Origin: Candidatus Bathyarchaeota archaeon BA2
GTDB lineage: Archaea > Thermoproteota > Bathyarchaeia > Bathyarchaeales > Bathyarchaeaceae
Direction of reading: 5' to 3'
Assembly (NCBI GenBank): GCA_001399795.1
Contig: LIHK01000020.1
Coordinates: 1 to 41,721, forward strand
Length of the DNA stretch: 41,721 nucleotides
Positions 32,001 to 39,220 of the stretch are shown in pieces. The notes under the pieces are model-generated. The model had not been told where the DNA came from. It saw only the letters and a list, made by a program, of their open reading frames with translations, and searched no databases. Every line of letters starts with the position of its first letter. The stretch's first letter is position 1. The translations under genes were made by a program, and so were the position numbers.

Positions 32001-32746
32001 AGTTTACGTCACCAAAACATAAAGAGAAAATAAGCTTAATTTAAACTTATTTCACGAAAAAAAGCTACTAGAAACGATTATTTCAAAATCGTCCCTTCTA
32101 GAAAAGAGGATTTTTCTGAGCGTCTTGTTTGAAGCAGAGACACCTCTAAATGATTGATTTATCCAAAATTGGAAGAAAAAATGGGGACGAGGGGAGAAAC
32201 TTATTAATTATTAATTTTGTTTATTTCTATTTCTCTTTCTTTCCCTTCTTCTTGGCCACTATTTTACCACTCCTCTTCCTCTTCTTCTTCCCATTCTATT
32301 ACCTCCAAAATCACACTATAAAGCGCCTCTGTAAGATGTATATATGCATTTTTCTTCAAGAAAGAAGACAGAATTACTCTTTTTTGATGGAAATAAACTC
32401 TAAGCGGTCTTCTTTTTTGCCTTATATACCAGATTATGAGTTAGTGTGTGGGACGCAAAATTTTGAATCGTTAAACCGTTGTTTAACACGTTACGTTTGG
32501 AACGGCTAAGCCTGAAGAAGCAAAAAGATCCCAGCATTGATATATTAAGCCAAAGCACGCATTGTTTAATGGCGCCACTTTTTTGCTTAAGAGGTCTAGT
32601 CTCCGTATACAACATGAATGTGCTTCGCAAACGACAAGTTGCTCATAAAACAAGTGCATACTGAGTGTAAATATTGATTCTGCTTTCATAACTTATATCC
32701 AGTAGTAAGGCGCACTCAGTAGAAGCAGTGAATCGAGGTGTGTCCT
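32001..32746. other. AT-rich 746-nt intergenic region
   Basis: No gene is supportable. Notable contents are an imperfect hairpin at about 32070-32102 (arms CTAGAAACGATT and AATCGTCCCTTCTAG), a long pyrimidine-rich tract on the plus strand at about 32217-32310, and a TATA-like CTTATATACC near 32420. ORF 32150-32509 runs through the pyrimidine tract and is low-complexity. It looks like the edge of a proviral fragment. Confidence 0.5.
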
Positions 32747-33058
32747 ATGGATGTTAGGGAAACTGAACATGTTGCGCCGTTCCACTTCTGCATCAATATC
32801 GGTGAATACACAGGTATAAGCGCAGCTTCATACAAAGACTTCTTGACAAGCATTAAGAAGGTCAAGGCAAAATCTCTGAGTTTCCATGTTGAGCGAGGAG
32901 ACTTCCAAAAATGGGTGATGGATGTTCTCAAAGATAAAAAGTTGGCGGAAGAAATAGGAAAAATTCAGAATCAAAAACTTCGGGGACAAGCTTTGCGGAA
33001 TCGTCTCTACCGTATAGTATTGAAGCGATACAATGAATTGACCAGTAAAACACGTTGA
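32747..33058 (+). CDS. DUF5752-family protein
   Basis: The ATG at 32747 follows GAGGTGT. The 103 residues match the DUF5752 pattern: APFHFCINIGEYTGISAASY, DFLTSIKKVKAKSLSFHVER, DFQKWVMDVLKDKKLAEEIG and a closing RNRLYRIVLKRYNEL. The family is small, archaeal and bacterial, and of unknown function. No partner is evident; the truncated CBS gene follows 24 nt later and may share the transcript. Confidence 0.78.
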   Translation: MDVRETEHVAPFHFCINIGEYTGISAASYKDFLTSIKKVKAKSLSFHVERGDFQKWVMDVLKDKKLAEEIGKIQNQKLRGQALRNRLYRIVLKRYNELTSKTR

Positions 33059-33082
33059 ATTCACATATAGTCTTTTGACAAA

Positions 33083-33388
33083 ATGCTTTTGCAGTTAACT
33101 TCAACGGAAAAGGGAAAACTCGTCGGAATCGTTACCGGATGGGACCTGCTAACAAAGGTTCTGTCTAAAGGTTTAGATCCAAGTAAAGTGAAGGTGAAGG
33201 ATTTCATGACTCCTTCCCCAGTAGCTTGTTCCCCTGAATATTCGGTTCTTGAAGTAGCCAAAATCATGGCTAAACACGGAATAAAACGTATTCCAGTTGT
33301 TAAAAACGGCAAGGTTGTTGGAGTCTTCACTTCCTACGACGTAACAGTGTATAGACGAATCATAGAATACGCTGACTTCAGCCACTAA
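33083..33388 (+). CDS. CBS-domain protein, probably 5'-truncated
   Basis: The 101 residues contain a second CBS domain in full (VKDFMTPSPVACSPEYSVLE, AKIMAKHGIKRIPVVKNGKV) preceded only by the end of a first one (KGKLVGIVTGWDLLTKVLSK). CBS pairs bind adenine nucleotides and work as tandem Bateman modules. Here the first half is missing, with only an unrelated 24-nt gap upstream. It is either a remnant or a single-domain protein that must dimerise. The ATG at 33083 has no good ribosome site. Confidence 0.7.
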   Translation: MLLQLTSTEKGKLVGIVTGWDLLTKVLSKGLDPSKVKVKDFMTPSPVACSPEYSVLEVAKIMAKHGIKRIPVVKNGKVVGVFTSYDVTVYRRIIEYADFSH

Positions 33389-33421
33389 CTTTAGATTTTA
33401 TTTCTGTAGCGCTGAATGACT

Positions 33422-33628
33422 CTATTCCAGTACAAAGTATTCTACTTCTGATAAATCTGGTGTAATAGATAAAACTTTCCACATATTTCCGTCATAATGT
33501 AAATAGAGAAACCTCTTTCTTACTATCCCGATTTCTTTTTCTTTTATGTCACAAATTTTGAAGAGTCTTCCATCAAGTACTGTCGTTAGCTTTATCCTTT
33601 TATACTCGATAGGGAACTCAACTGGCAT
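33422..33628 (-). CDS. third gene of an uncharacterised operon (68 aa)
   Basis: The small beta-rich protein reads PVEFPIEYKRIKLTTVLDGR, FKICDIKEKEIG, LYLHYDGNMWKVLSI. It overlaps the stop of the 143-residue gene by 1 nt, so it is the last cistron of a coupled minus-strand operon. No family is recognised and no membrane segment is present. Its size would suit a small subunit. Confidence 0.6.
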   Translation of the reverse strand: MPVEFPIEYKRIKLTTVLDGRLFKICDIKEKEIGIVRKRFLYLHYDGNMWKVLSITPDLSEVEYFVLE

Positions 33629-34059
33629 TATCTGACAACTTCATATAGTATTATGTTTCCATCGGTAGTCTTTTCGGCTATAAGGTTCTCAGTCAGTTTT
33701 ATGATGAATCCGGGCTTTAACTTTACTTTCACGGGGGTTAGGTTTTTCATTAACTCACGTACTTTCTCTAAGCGCACACCCTCTTCCTTACCAGTCTCCA
33801 CTAAAGCGGGAAGTTCCTTCGTTGCCTCAAATGTGATTGTGGGGTAACGTAAGTTGAAGTCTTGCATTTTTTGATAGGTTGAAAGTTCTGTCCTGTCTTT
33901 CTCCCCACTTCTGGGGTGGAGAGGTATACTTCCCAATATTACTGCGGAATCCACTGCCCGACTAACCCTGTCTGTAACTTCCAATCTAGGTTCAGATGTG
34001 TATATGGGAAAGAGGCGTTGCTCCTCGCTCAAAATAACGAATGCAACATCGGTGCTCAT
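33628..34059 (-). CDS. second gene of an uncharacterised operon (143 aa)
   Basis: The soluble protein begins MSTDVAFVILSEEQRLFPIY. A polar middle (LGSIPLHPRSGEKDRTE) precedes a C-terminal beta region (LTPVKVKLKPGFIIKLTENL, DGNIILYEVV). The family is not recognised. It overlaps the 258-residue gene by 4 nt (ATGA) and the 68-residue gene by 1 nt. The tight packing argues that the three proteins form one complex or pathway. Confidence 0.62.
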   Translation of the reverse strand: MSTDVAFVILSEEQRLFPIYTSEPRLEVTDRVSRAVDSAVILGSIPLHPRSGEKDRTELSTYQKMQDFNLRYPTITFEATKELPALVETGKEEGVRLEKVRELMKNLTPVKVKLKPGFIIKLTENLIAEKTTDGNIILYEVVR

Positions 34060-34808
34060 TTCTTTCTACTTCCTAATATCACGTTAATTATTTCCACTAT
34101 TTTATCGTTTGCGGTTTCAGCGAATTTTTTCACGTTTGAAATATCCGTGTCTCTAAAAACTAAGCGGACTCCATAATAGTTAGGATTAGGCACATAGGGA
34201 TGTATGTGAATATCGAACCATTTCGGTATTCTTCTGAGATCTTCGATAGTTCCCATCTCGCTTTTAGGACAAAATCTAATATCAAAGGGAATAACTTCAG
34301 CACCGATAATTCTATTTAATGCTGAGAATTTTTCAGTTTCCAGAAAGTCGGTGATTTTCTCTAAAGGCTTAGGCTTACCTTTAGCAAATACCCTGCCTTC
34401 TAGAACTAATTCGAAGCATTTCATTTCTTTCAAGAAATCAAATCCCATTTCTTTTAGCATTGTCGCAACTCGATCAAATTCCTCTAAAACTTCTTCATAT
34501 CTCCTCCCCGCTATGCCCAAATTCCCTACACGTGGATCATATATAACTTGGCATGCACCCTTTCTTGCTATATTTAATCTTTCTATACCGAAGGTCTCCG
34601 TACCGATCCTTTTTGGAACATCTCTTATTTCCGCAAAACCTCTTTCTTCTAGCCAAGATAGTAAAACCCCTTCGGGAATCGGTTCTACGCTAGTAAAAAT
34701 GAAACTTAGCCTAAATTCCTCTACTTCCAATAGTAACTTTTTCACATCATTATCCTCCCTAATTGTAATTCTGCTTGTTATACTTATAAATTCTGGATTG
34801 ATATTCAT
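34056..34808 (-). CDS. first gene of an uncharacterised operon (about 250 aa)
   Basis: ATG 34808 (MNINPEFISITSRITIRED) is preferred to the TTG at 34832. The protein is alpha/beta with a charged core: SFIFTSVEPIPEGVLLSWLE, CQVIYDPRVGNLGIAG, then helices, FDIRFCPKSEMGTIEDL, and a striking KWFDIHIHPYVPNPNYYGVR. The style resembles sporadic TIGR04255-type proteins, but I cannot confirm that. HIHPYVPNPNYYG might be a metal or ligand site. It lies 30 nt behind the wHTH gene, which may regulate the unit. Confidence 0.6.
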   Translation of the reverse strand: MNINPEFISITSRITIREDNDVKKLLLEVEEFRLSFIFTSVEPIPEGVLLSWLEERGFAEIRDVPKRIGTETFGIERLNIARKGACQVIYDPRVGNLGIAGRRYEEVLEEFDRVATMLKEMGFDFLKEMKCFELVLEGRVFAKGKPKPLEKITDFLETEKFSALNRIIGAEVIPFDIRFCPKSEMGTIEDLRRIPKWFDIHIHPYVPNPNYYGVRLVFRDTDISNVKKFAETANDKIVEIINVILGSRKK

Positions 34809-34838
34809 CTTTCGCGCCCTTCTTATCAGCAAAGTTTG

Positions 34839-35081
34839 TTAGATTATTTCCATGTATTTTTCTCCGCTTTCCGTGACCCTGTAGATTCCCCGGCTAACCC
34901 TCTCAATATAACCCTTTTTAAGTAAGTACCTCAGGCGATTGTCAAATCTGGTACGCGTCGCAGAAGGGTGGCACGTAGCCAAAACCTTTTTCTCCAAATC
35001 TGTCCAGTGGACGTGGCCTTTCGCAAGCATTGCGAGTATAGTTTTGTCCATTAAGTCTTGTTCTTCTCTGCGCCTGCTCAT
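34839..35081 (-). CDS. small winged-helix DNA-binding protein
   Basis: The 80 residues form one winged helix: MDKTILAMLAKGHVHWTDLE, KKVLATCHPSATRTRFDNRL, YLLKKGYIERVSRGIYRVTE. It is basic and cytoplasmic. It overlaps the upstream Zn-ribbon gene by 4 nt and could control the three-gene operon that follows. Similar small wHTH genes are common in archaeal proviruses. Confidence 0.75.
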   Translation of the reverse strand: MSRRREEQDLMDKTILAMLAKGHVHWTDLEKKVLATCHPSATRTRFDNRLRYLLKKGYIERVSRGIYRVTESGEKYMEII

Positions 35082-35338
35082 GACAGCCTCACCTCAACTG
35101 GCTTCTGTTTCGAATAGTAGGGCGTATGGTTGTTGCAGACGTATAAGACGTGGAGACCCTTCTCGGATTCGTAGGTGGTTGGCGTCAAATCAGGTGGGTA
35201 AGGAGTCATTTTTGCACCGCAAAGAGGACAATATTCATAGCATAGACAAACTGCCAGATCCACAGGTCTCTTTATGATTAGTAAACGCCCACATTTAGAA
35301 CAAGTTCCCTCGGCAAACCCAACTTTTGGAACGGTCAT
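35078..35338 (-). CDS. zinc-ribbon protein (two CxxC pairs)
   Basis: The 86 residues hold CSKCGRLLIIKRP and CYEYCPLCGAKM, a four- or five-cysteine zinc-ribbon arrangement in the first half, then a beta end (GLHVLYVCNNHTPYYSKQKP). There is no enzyme motif. It follows the tail-like gene by 1 nt and overlaps the wHTH gene by 4 nt, so it is part of the same minus-strand series. Likely a proviral small protein; the partner is unknown. Confidence 0.7.
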   Translation of the reverse strand: MTVPKVGFAEGTCSKCGRLLIIKRPVDLAVCLCYEYCPLCGAKMTPYPPDLTPTTYESEKGLHVLYVCNNHTPYYSKQKPVEVRLS

Positions 35339-35339
35339 G

Positions 35340-36140
35340 TCAGAGAACCATCACATTCTTGTTTTCTGGATTAGCCCTCTTTAAGTTGACGACCGGCGAA
35401 CCGAAATTGTTGAAGACTGCAACTGCCTTATGCATTACAACTCTGTCAACCGTTTTCTGGTCTAGCGGATAATATTTGACGGTTGTTTGGTAGCCTGCTT
35501 TTTTATATGTGACTTTTAGTGGCGTCTTAAGATTCTCCGTGTTGCCTGTTGCCTGTTCATACCAGCTTCTATCCACCGTTTGAGTTGCTATATTGCCGTT
35601 AACATCTGTTGTAACTGAGAAGGCTATTCCATGGGGGCTAGTGTATTCTCCAACCACTGAAACTCCGTTTATTGCGTTGCCGTCTTTGTCTTGAACGTGG
35701 CAGTCAAACTCGTGTTGACGAAAAACTTTGGCTGTGCATTCGGAACTCCAACCATAAAACTCCCAATTATCGCTATCTACATTCTTCAAAAGCTTGTCTG
35801 TTGTAATCTCATGAACTCGCATTATGTAGGTGACGTTTCTCACTACGACGTTGGACCAGACTGTTACGAGAGATCTCGACCCATAGAAAGCAATTTCACA
35901 GTTGTAGATCATTGCCTTATTACAAGTTCCACCCATATAAAATGTTGCCCTTTCTGCAACCCCCTTGACCGTGACATCATAAACGTCTACTGATGATCCA
36001 CCCTGAGAGCCGAGTACTGTATTATCAAGTAAACAATTCCATATAACTCCCTTGCCAAAGCTTTTCACCGCGCCTGGAGCTTCGGCAAGAGCAGCATTAG
36101 AAATCGCTGAGCGAAAGGTCATGGCCCTGCAACGCTTCAT
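35340..36140 (-). pseudogene. beta-helix tail/appendage protein, 5' truncated
   Basis: From about 36058 the minus frame reads VIWNCLLDNTVLGSQGGSSV and DVTVKGVAERATFYMGG, a right-handed beta-helix repeat style. A carboxypeptidase-regulatory-like domain follows (CHVQDKDGNAINGVSVVGEY, VTTDVNGNIATQTVDRSW), ending NLKRANPENKNVMVL. This is typical of tailed-virus fibre or tail proteins. The first 27 codons (36060-36140) are antisense to a portal-like gene and not real, so the N-terminus is missing. The rest is uninterrupted. Confidence 0.7.
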
Positions 36141-36375
36141 AAAAAGAACATGCGAGCAAGAAATCTTCTATCTGGTTATCCAACAAGCAGGGTTGGACCC
36201 TGTAAAGGCAGGTTGCCGACTGAATTGGGGCAGAGAAAAGCCCGAGGCCAAACTTGAAGACATAATCCGACTGGCAGAAATCAGCGCCTCCTATGGAGTT
36301 GAATACATACGACCGGAAGAGGTGCGTAAGAACCTGGTTAAATCTGGATTTGAATTGTGGGAAAAAGAAAAGTGA
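36052..36375 (+). pseudogene. C-terminal fragment of a viral portal protein
   Basis: The plus-strand frame reads ARAALEIAERKVMALQRFIK, CEQEIFYLVIQQAGLDPVKA, RLNWGREKPEAKLEDIIRLA, RPEEVRKNLVKSGFELWEKE. The helical wing, RLNWG strand and closing helices fit the C-terminal part of portal proteins of archaeal tailed viruses. No N-terminal portal sequence precedes it; at about 36058 the text changes into an oppositely oriented tail gene. It is a rearranged fragment followed by a normal small gene. Confidence 0.6.
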
Positions 36376-36393
36376 GAAGAAGGTGAAAAACTG

Positions 36394-36564
36394 ATGGGAT
36401 TCGAATTCAAACCGAAACTTTCCGCCATATTGGCCGTCATCCACGGGGCATCCGTCAGTCTCGCATACATCGTCAGCCAAGGAGACATCACAACAACCAT
36501 CATATGGTTAGCCGTATCAACGGGCATAACAGCTGGACTAAGCTACTACAAAGAGAAAGAATAA
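36394..36564 (+). CDS. 56-residue two-TM protein (holin-like)
   Basis: Not in the ORF track. ATG at 36394 follows AAGGTGA by 8 nt. The product has a short N-terminus (MGFEFKPKLS) and two hydrophobic helices (AILAVIHGASVSLAYIVSQ and TTIIWLAVSTGITAGLSYY) ending KEKE. It comes 18 nt after the portal fragment. Small two-helix proteins in this position are usual in archaeal tailed proviruses. A holin role is a guess. Confidence 0.65.
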   Translation: MGFEFKPKLSAILAVIHGASVSLAYIVSQGDITTTIIWLAVSTGITAGLSYYKEKE

Positions 36565-36575
36565 TTGATTGGTGG

Positions 36576-36767
36576 TTGGAACTTAATTGTAAAAGACATA
36601 TCGAAGATGGAAAATCAACTCATTCCCACAGATTTTCGATCAATCAAATCGAAAAGGAAAAGGGGCAACTATATGATAAAAGACTGGTTGACGCCGCGCA
36701 CGAGAGATCTATTGAAAATCGATACGATGTCTTTGAATATTACTTAAAATCGATCGGTCGAATTTAA
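36576..36767 (+). CDS. possible small ORF (63 aa)
   Basis: A TTG at 36576 opens KRHIEDGKSTHSHRFSINQI, then YDKRLVDAAHERSIENRYDV and FEYYLKSIGRI. An overlapping frame (36565-36747) is also open, so the choice is uncertain. The second half of the first frame looks protein-like. No family or ribosome site is evident. Confidence 0.3.
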   Translation: MELNCKRHIEDGKSTHSHRFSINQIEKEKGQLYDKRLVDAAHERSIENRYDVFEYYLKSIGRI

Positions 36768-36797
36768 GCATAGAAAAATAAATGGAGGAGATGGAAA

Positions 36798-37052
36798 ATG
36801 ATTGGAAAACCGAAGCTTAGTCTGCCCACTGTTGATTTTGTTGTCATTAGACGAGGAGAAGAGAACGTTAAGGCCATCCTGCATAAATATGGCTTAACCA
36901 GAGAAGACTTGAAGTGTTCAATCTGTAGTATGGATTTAAGAGACTTAAAACGCTTAAGAGCGGTTTTTCCCTATCATGATTTACTGATTTGTTGCGATAA
37001 GATTGAGTGCGTCAGTAAGTGCAGGGACAAGTTGATTGAGGGGGAAACCTGA
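36798..37052 (+). CDS. Cys-rich zinc-finger-like protein, paralogue 1
   Basis: ATG at 36798 follows GGAGGAGATGG. The 84 residues read LPTVDFVVIRRGEENVKAIL, then LKCSICSMDLRDLKRLRAVF, LLICCDKIECVSKCRDKL. The six cysteines (CSIC, CC, C, C) suggest one or two zinc sites. It is closely similar to the 81-residue protein encoded on the opposite strand at 38026-38271. Between the two lies the membrane protein gene. The function is unknown; a zinc-dependent regulator is plausible. Confidence 0.72.
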   Translation: MIGKPKLSLPTVDFVVIRRGEENVKAILHKYGLTREDLKCSICSMDLRDLKRLRAVFPYHDLLICCDKIECVSKCRDKLIEGET

Positions 37053-37115
37053 AATATGCATCTTGGGCCTCTTTTGGGGTTGCAACACCTGAGAGACAAA
37101 GGTGGCGATTCACCT

Positions 37116-38045
37116 CTAGGCATTATGCATCCGCCCTTTTCGTCTTAGCCAGATCCGCATGAAGGATACTTCTTCCTTTTTAGGTTCGATGAATTGCCAT
37201 GTCCCTATTTCTGGGTTGGAAAATCCTAGCTCTTTTTCGGAAAACATTTCAAAACCCTTTTCGCGCAGTTGGTTTGCGATGTCGACAGCTTTGCTTATGT
37301 AGGTGCCTCTGGCAAGTAAGATTATTCCGGTTTTCTTTTCGAGGCTTTCTTCTAGGTAGGCTTGAACGGGGGTTTCTCCTACTCTCACGACTGCGGCGTC
37401 AATTTCAGCTATTTTTCTAACTAATGTTGAAAACTCTTTTACGTCGCTGACTGATGGTTTTCCCTTTGTTTTTCGCAGTCTTATGCTTGCTTCGAGGAGT
37501 ATGATGGCGGTTAATTTGCCGCCTCCGTAGAGTTTTTCCATTGTTTCATAGTCGTCGGCGCGTAGGGCTATGGCTCGGTCTCGGAATTTGACTGCTATGT
37601 CTTCTTTGCCTAATTCTAGGCCTAGTCTGTAGGAGAGGAGGTCGAATAGGCTTTTTCTTAGGTTTTCGTCGAAGAGTATTCTAATGCTTTTAATGGAACT
37701 GCTTATGGGGACGACTGTCAGAAGGGTGTTCCAAAGAAGTTCTTCTTGTATAGCTGCAATGAAAATGTATCCGAAGGGATGTTCGGTGGGTATATCTTCT
37801 TTCTTGAGGACCACTTTGAGCTTTGGTTTTGCTTCGACATATTCTGGTAGGACTTTTTCTTCATACGTGGATAAGACTTGCTTTAGGAGAGGTTTGATTC
37901 TCTGAGCGAACATCCATTTTCTAATTCGGTCCCTGCAATAGTAGAGTATTCCTATGATTATAGCTGTTGCGGTGGCGGTGATTATCTGTGGCAGATATTC
38001 AAAAAATGGGAGGATTTGGGCGATATTAGACGGGTTCTTTGGCAA
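37116..38045 (-). CDS. membrane-anchored hypothetical protein (309 aa)
   Basis: One N-terminal transmembrane helix (QIITATATAIIIGILYYC) is followed by a large cytoplasmic part: a helical KPLLKQVLSTYEEKVLPEYV, FGYIFIAAIQEELLWNTLLT, KFRDRAIALRADDYETMEKL, and a late alpha/beta portion (GIILLARGTYISKAVDIANQ). I recognise no family and see no catalytic motif. Its start overlaps the end of the Cys-rich gene at 38026 by 20 nt, so the two form one operon, probably controlled at the inverted repeat upstream. Confidence 0.7.
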   Translation of the reverse strand: MPKNPSNIAQILPFFEYLPQIITATATAIIIGILYYCRDRIRKWMFAQRIKPLLKQVLSTYEEKVLPEYVEAKPKLKVVLKKEDIPTEHPFGYIFIAAIQEELLWNTLLTVVPISSSIKSIRILFDENLRKSLFDLLSYRLGLELGKEDIAVKFRDRAIALRADDYETMEKLYGGGKLTAIILLEASIRLRKTKGKPSVSDVKEFSTLVRKIAEIDAAVVRVGETPVQAYLEESLEKKTGIILLARGTYISKAVDIANQLREKGFEMFSEKELGFSNPEIGTWQFIEPKKEEVSFMRIWLRRKGRMHNA

Positions 38046-38271
38046 TTAGTTCATCCCTGCAAGCACTGAGGCATTCAAACTTGTCGCAGCAGATTAACGC
38101 GCTTTTATATGGGAAAATTGCTCTCAAATGCTTCAGATCTGATAGGTCTTCTCCACAAATGGAGCACTTTAGATCTTTGCGACTCATACCGAGCGTTCGC
38201 AGAATTGCATCGACTTTCTCTTCTTCTGGTCTTGTGACAACAAAATCGACGGACAACAACATCACGCACAT
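38026..38271 (-). CDS. Cys-rich zinc-finger-like protein, paralogue 2
   Basis: The 81 residues LLSVDFVVTRPEEEKVDAIL, LKCSICGEDLSDLKHLRAIF, LICCDKFECLSACRDEL parallel the protein at 36798 with all six cysteines conserved. A TATA box (CCATATAAAAAGC, minus) lies 20-30 nt before ATG 38271 or ATG 38262, so the transcript is nearly leaderless. It is coupled to the membrane gene (20-nt overlap). The two paralogues flank that gene in opposite orientation, suggesting an inverted duplication or modular acquisition. Confidence 0.75.
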   Translation of the reverse strand: MCVMLLSVDFVVTRPEEEKVDAILRTLGMSRKDLKCSICGEDLSDLKHLRAIFPYKSALICCDKFECLSACRDELIAKEPV

Positions 38272-38320
38272 ATCTGGTCGGTATGCTTTTTATATGGATT
38301 ACAGAATATATAACTTTCTC

Positions 38321-38350
38321 GTATTGACCGTATTGTCCTACGGTCAATAC
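38321..38350. promoter_or_regulatory. perfect 12-bp inverted repeat upstream of the Cys-rich gene
   Basis: GTATTGACCGTA, a 6-nt loop TTGTCC, then TACGGTCAATAC. The centre is about 43 bp upstream (minus strand) of the TATA box of the 38026-38271/37116-38045 operon. It suits a dimeric activator or repressor site; as RNA it would form a strong hairpin. Confidence 0.55.
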
Positions 38351-38430
38351 GCTTCAGAGTTCGGATAACCCCCTTACGTCGACCTATTTCTTAGATAGAA
38401 AAAGGGAGTTTGCAGAGGATATCATCAGTG

Positions 38431-38460
38431 TAGCGTGGGTTCAAATTCCACTCACTGCGC
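38431..38460 (+). other. tRNA 3'-end-like fragment (possible old att site)
   Basis: A T-arm can be drawn: GTGGG, loop TTCAAAT, TCCAC (five pairs, one G-T), then acceptor-like TCACTGC and G. No 5' acceptor (GCAGTGA) or D-arm lies within 200 nt upstream. It is at most a tRNA 3' remnant, as left by integration, and could be chance. Confidence 0.35.
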
Positions 38461-38506
38461 TATTCGTACCCCTCTGTTTGCCATTGGGGAAAGGTTTAAG
38501 TGTCTT

Positions 38507-38524
38507 GTAAACAGTACTGTTTAC
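38507..38524. promoter_or_regulatory. perfect palindromic operator of the RHH/RelE operon
   Basis: GTAAACAGTACTGTTTAC is an 18-bp perfect palindrome ending 9 nt before the antitoxin ATG at 38534. It covers the place where transcription starts or early elongation would be blocked, so it is the likely binding site of the RHH antitoxin and its toxin complex. Confidence 0.7.
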
Positions 38525-38533
38525 GGTGATTTG

Positions 38534-38752
38534 ATGACTCAGGTTCAGCTTAGGTTGTCTCAAAAAACGCTTGAGGAAATAGATAGATGGGTAGCCGAAG
38601 GGCGGTTTAAGAGCCGAAGCGATGCCATAAAGACAATAATAAGCTTTTATGAGGAAAGGGAAAAAACGCGTGAATTCTTCAGAATGTTGGTGACACGAAG
38701 CGAAGAAGCAAAGAAACATCCTGAGGCTCTTATTCCTTTAGAGGAATTGTAG
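38534..38752 (+). CDS. RHH antitoxin of a RelE-type pair
   Basis: ATG 38534 has GGTGAT 4 nt upstream; the track start at 38435 is too early. The 72 residues begin with an RHH fold (MTQVQLRLSQKTLEEIDRWV, GRFKSRSDAIKTIISFYEE) and end with a toxin-binding helix (FFRMLVTRSEEAKKHPEALI). The stop overlaps the toxin GTG by one base (TAGTG). It probably binds the palindrome just upstream and represses the operon. Confidence 0.88.
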   Translation: MTQVQLRLSQKTLEEIDRWVAEGRFKSRSDAIKTIISFYEEREKTREFFRMLVTRSEEAKKHPEALIPLEEL

Positions 38753-39021
38753 TGACTTTTACCGTACTTCTGCATCCAAAAGCTGTTAAGGCTCTAGAGA
38801 AAACTGAAGAACAGGCAAGGTCAAGGATAACAGAGAAACTGAGGGAACTAAGAGATCGTCCTGAAAGAGTTGGAAAGCGCTTGAAGTACTCTGAGTTCTG
38901 GAGTCTAAGAGTTGGCGATTACCGCGCCATTTATGAAATCAACAGAGACAAAAATCAGGTAGTCATATTATTCATCGGACACAGAAAAAAAGTTTATGAT
39001 GATTTCTCGAAGATGTTCTAA
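38752..39021 (+). CDS. RelE/ParE-superfamily toxin
   Basis: The 89 residues have the RelE fold order: FTVLLHPKAVKALEKTEEQA, RSRITEKLRELRDRPE, then the core FWSLRVGDYRAIYEINRDKN and VVILFIGHRKKVYDDF. RelE toxins cut mRNA on the ribosome. A basic patch and the C-terminal HRKKVY are intact. The GTG start is shared with the antitoxin stop. The following 39022-39220 holds nothing I can call. Confidence 0.88.
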   Translation: MTFTVLLHPKAVKALEKTEEQARSRITEKLRELRDRPERVGKRLKYSEFWSLRVGDYRAIYEINRDKNQVVILFIGHRKKVYDDFSKMF

Positions 39022-39220
39022 ATCACGGTTCCCACCCAGATCAAGAGTATTTACGCAAAATCCGACGGACGTTTGTGTTCATTGGAGACTTGAACTTCGG
39101 CCCCACGAAGAACATTAGAAGAGCCACGTCGATTCCATCTTGACACGCAACATGGAAACGTAGTCTTCGCCTAACATGAAAAGTTCATGAAGGCCAGCCG
39201 CCAACACATGAGTGCTGACT

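Noticed and set aside
32150-32509. 119-residue plus-strand ORF
   Set aside because: It runs through a pyrimidine tract giving runs of F and L, with no coding style or ribosome site.
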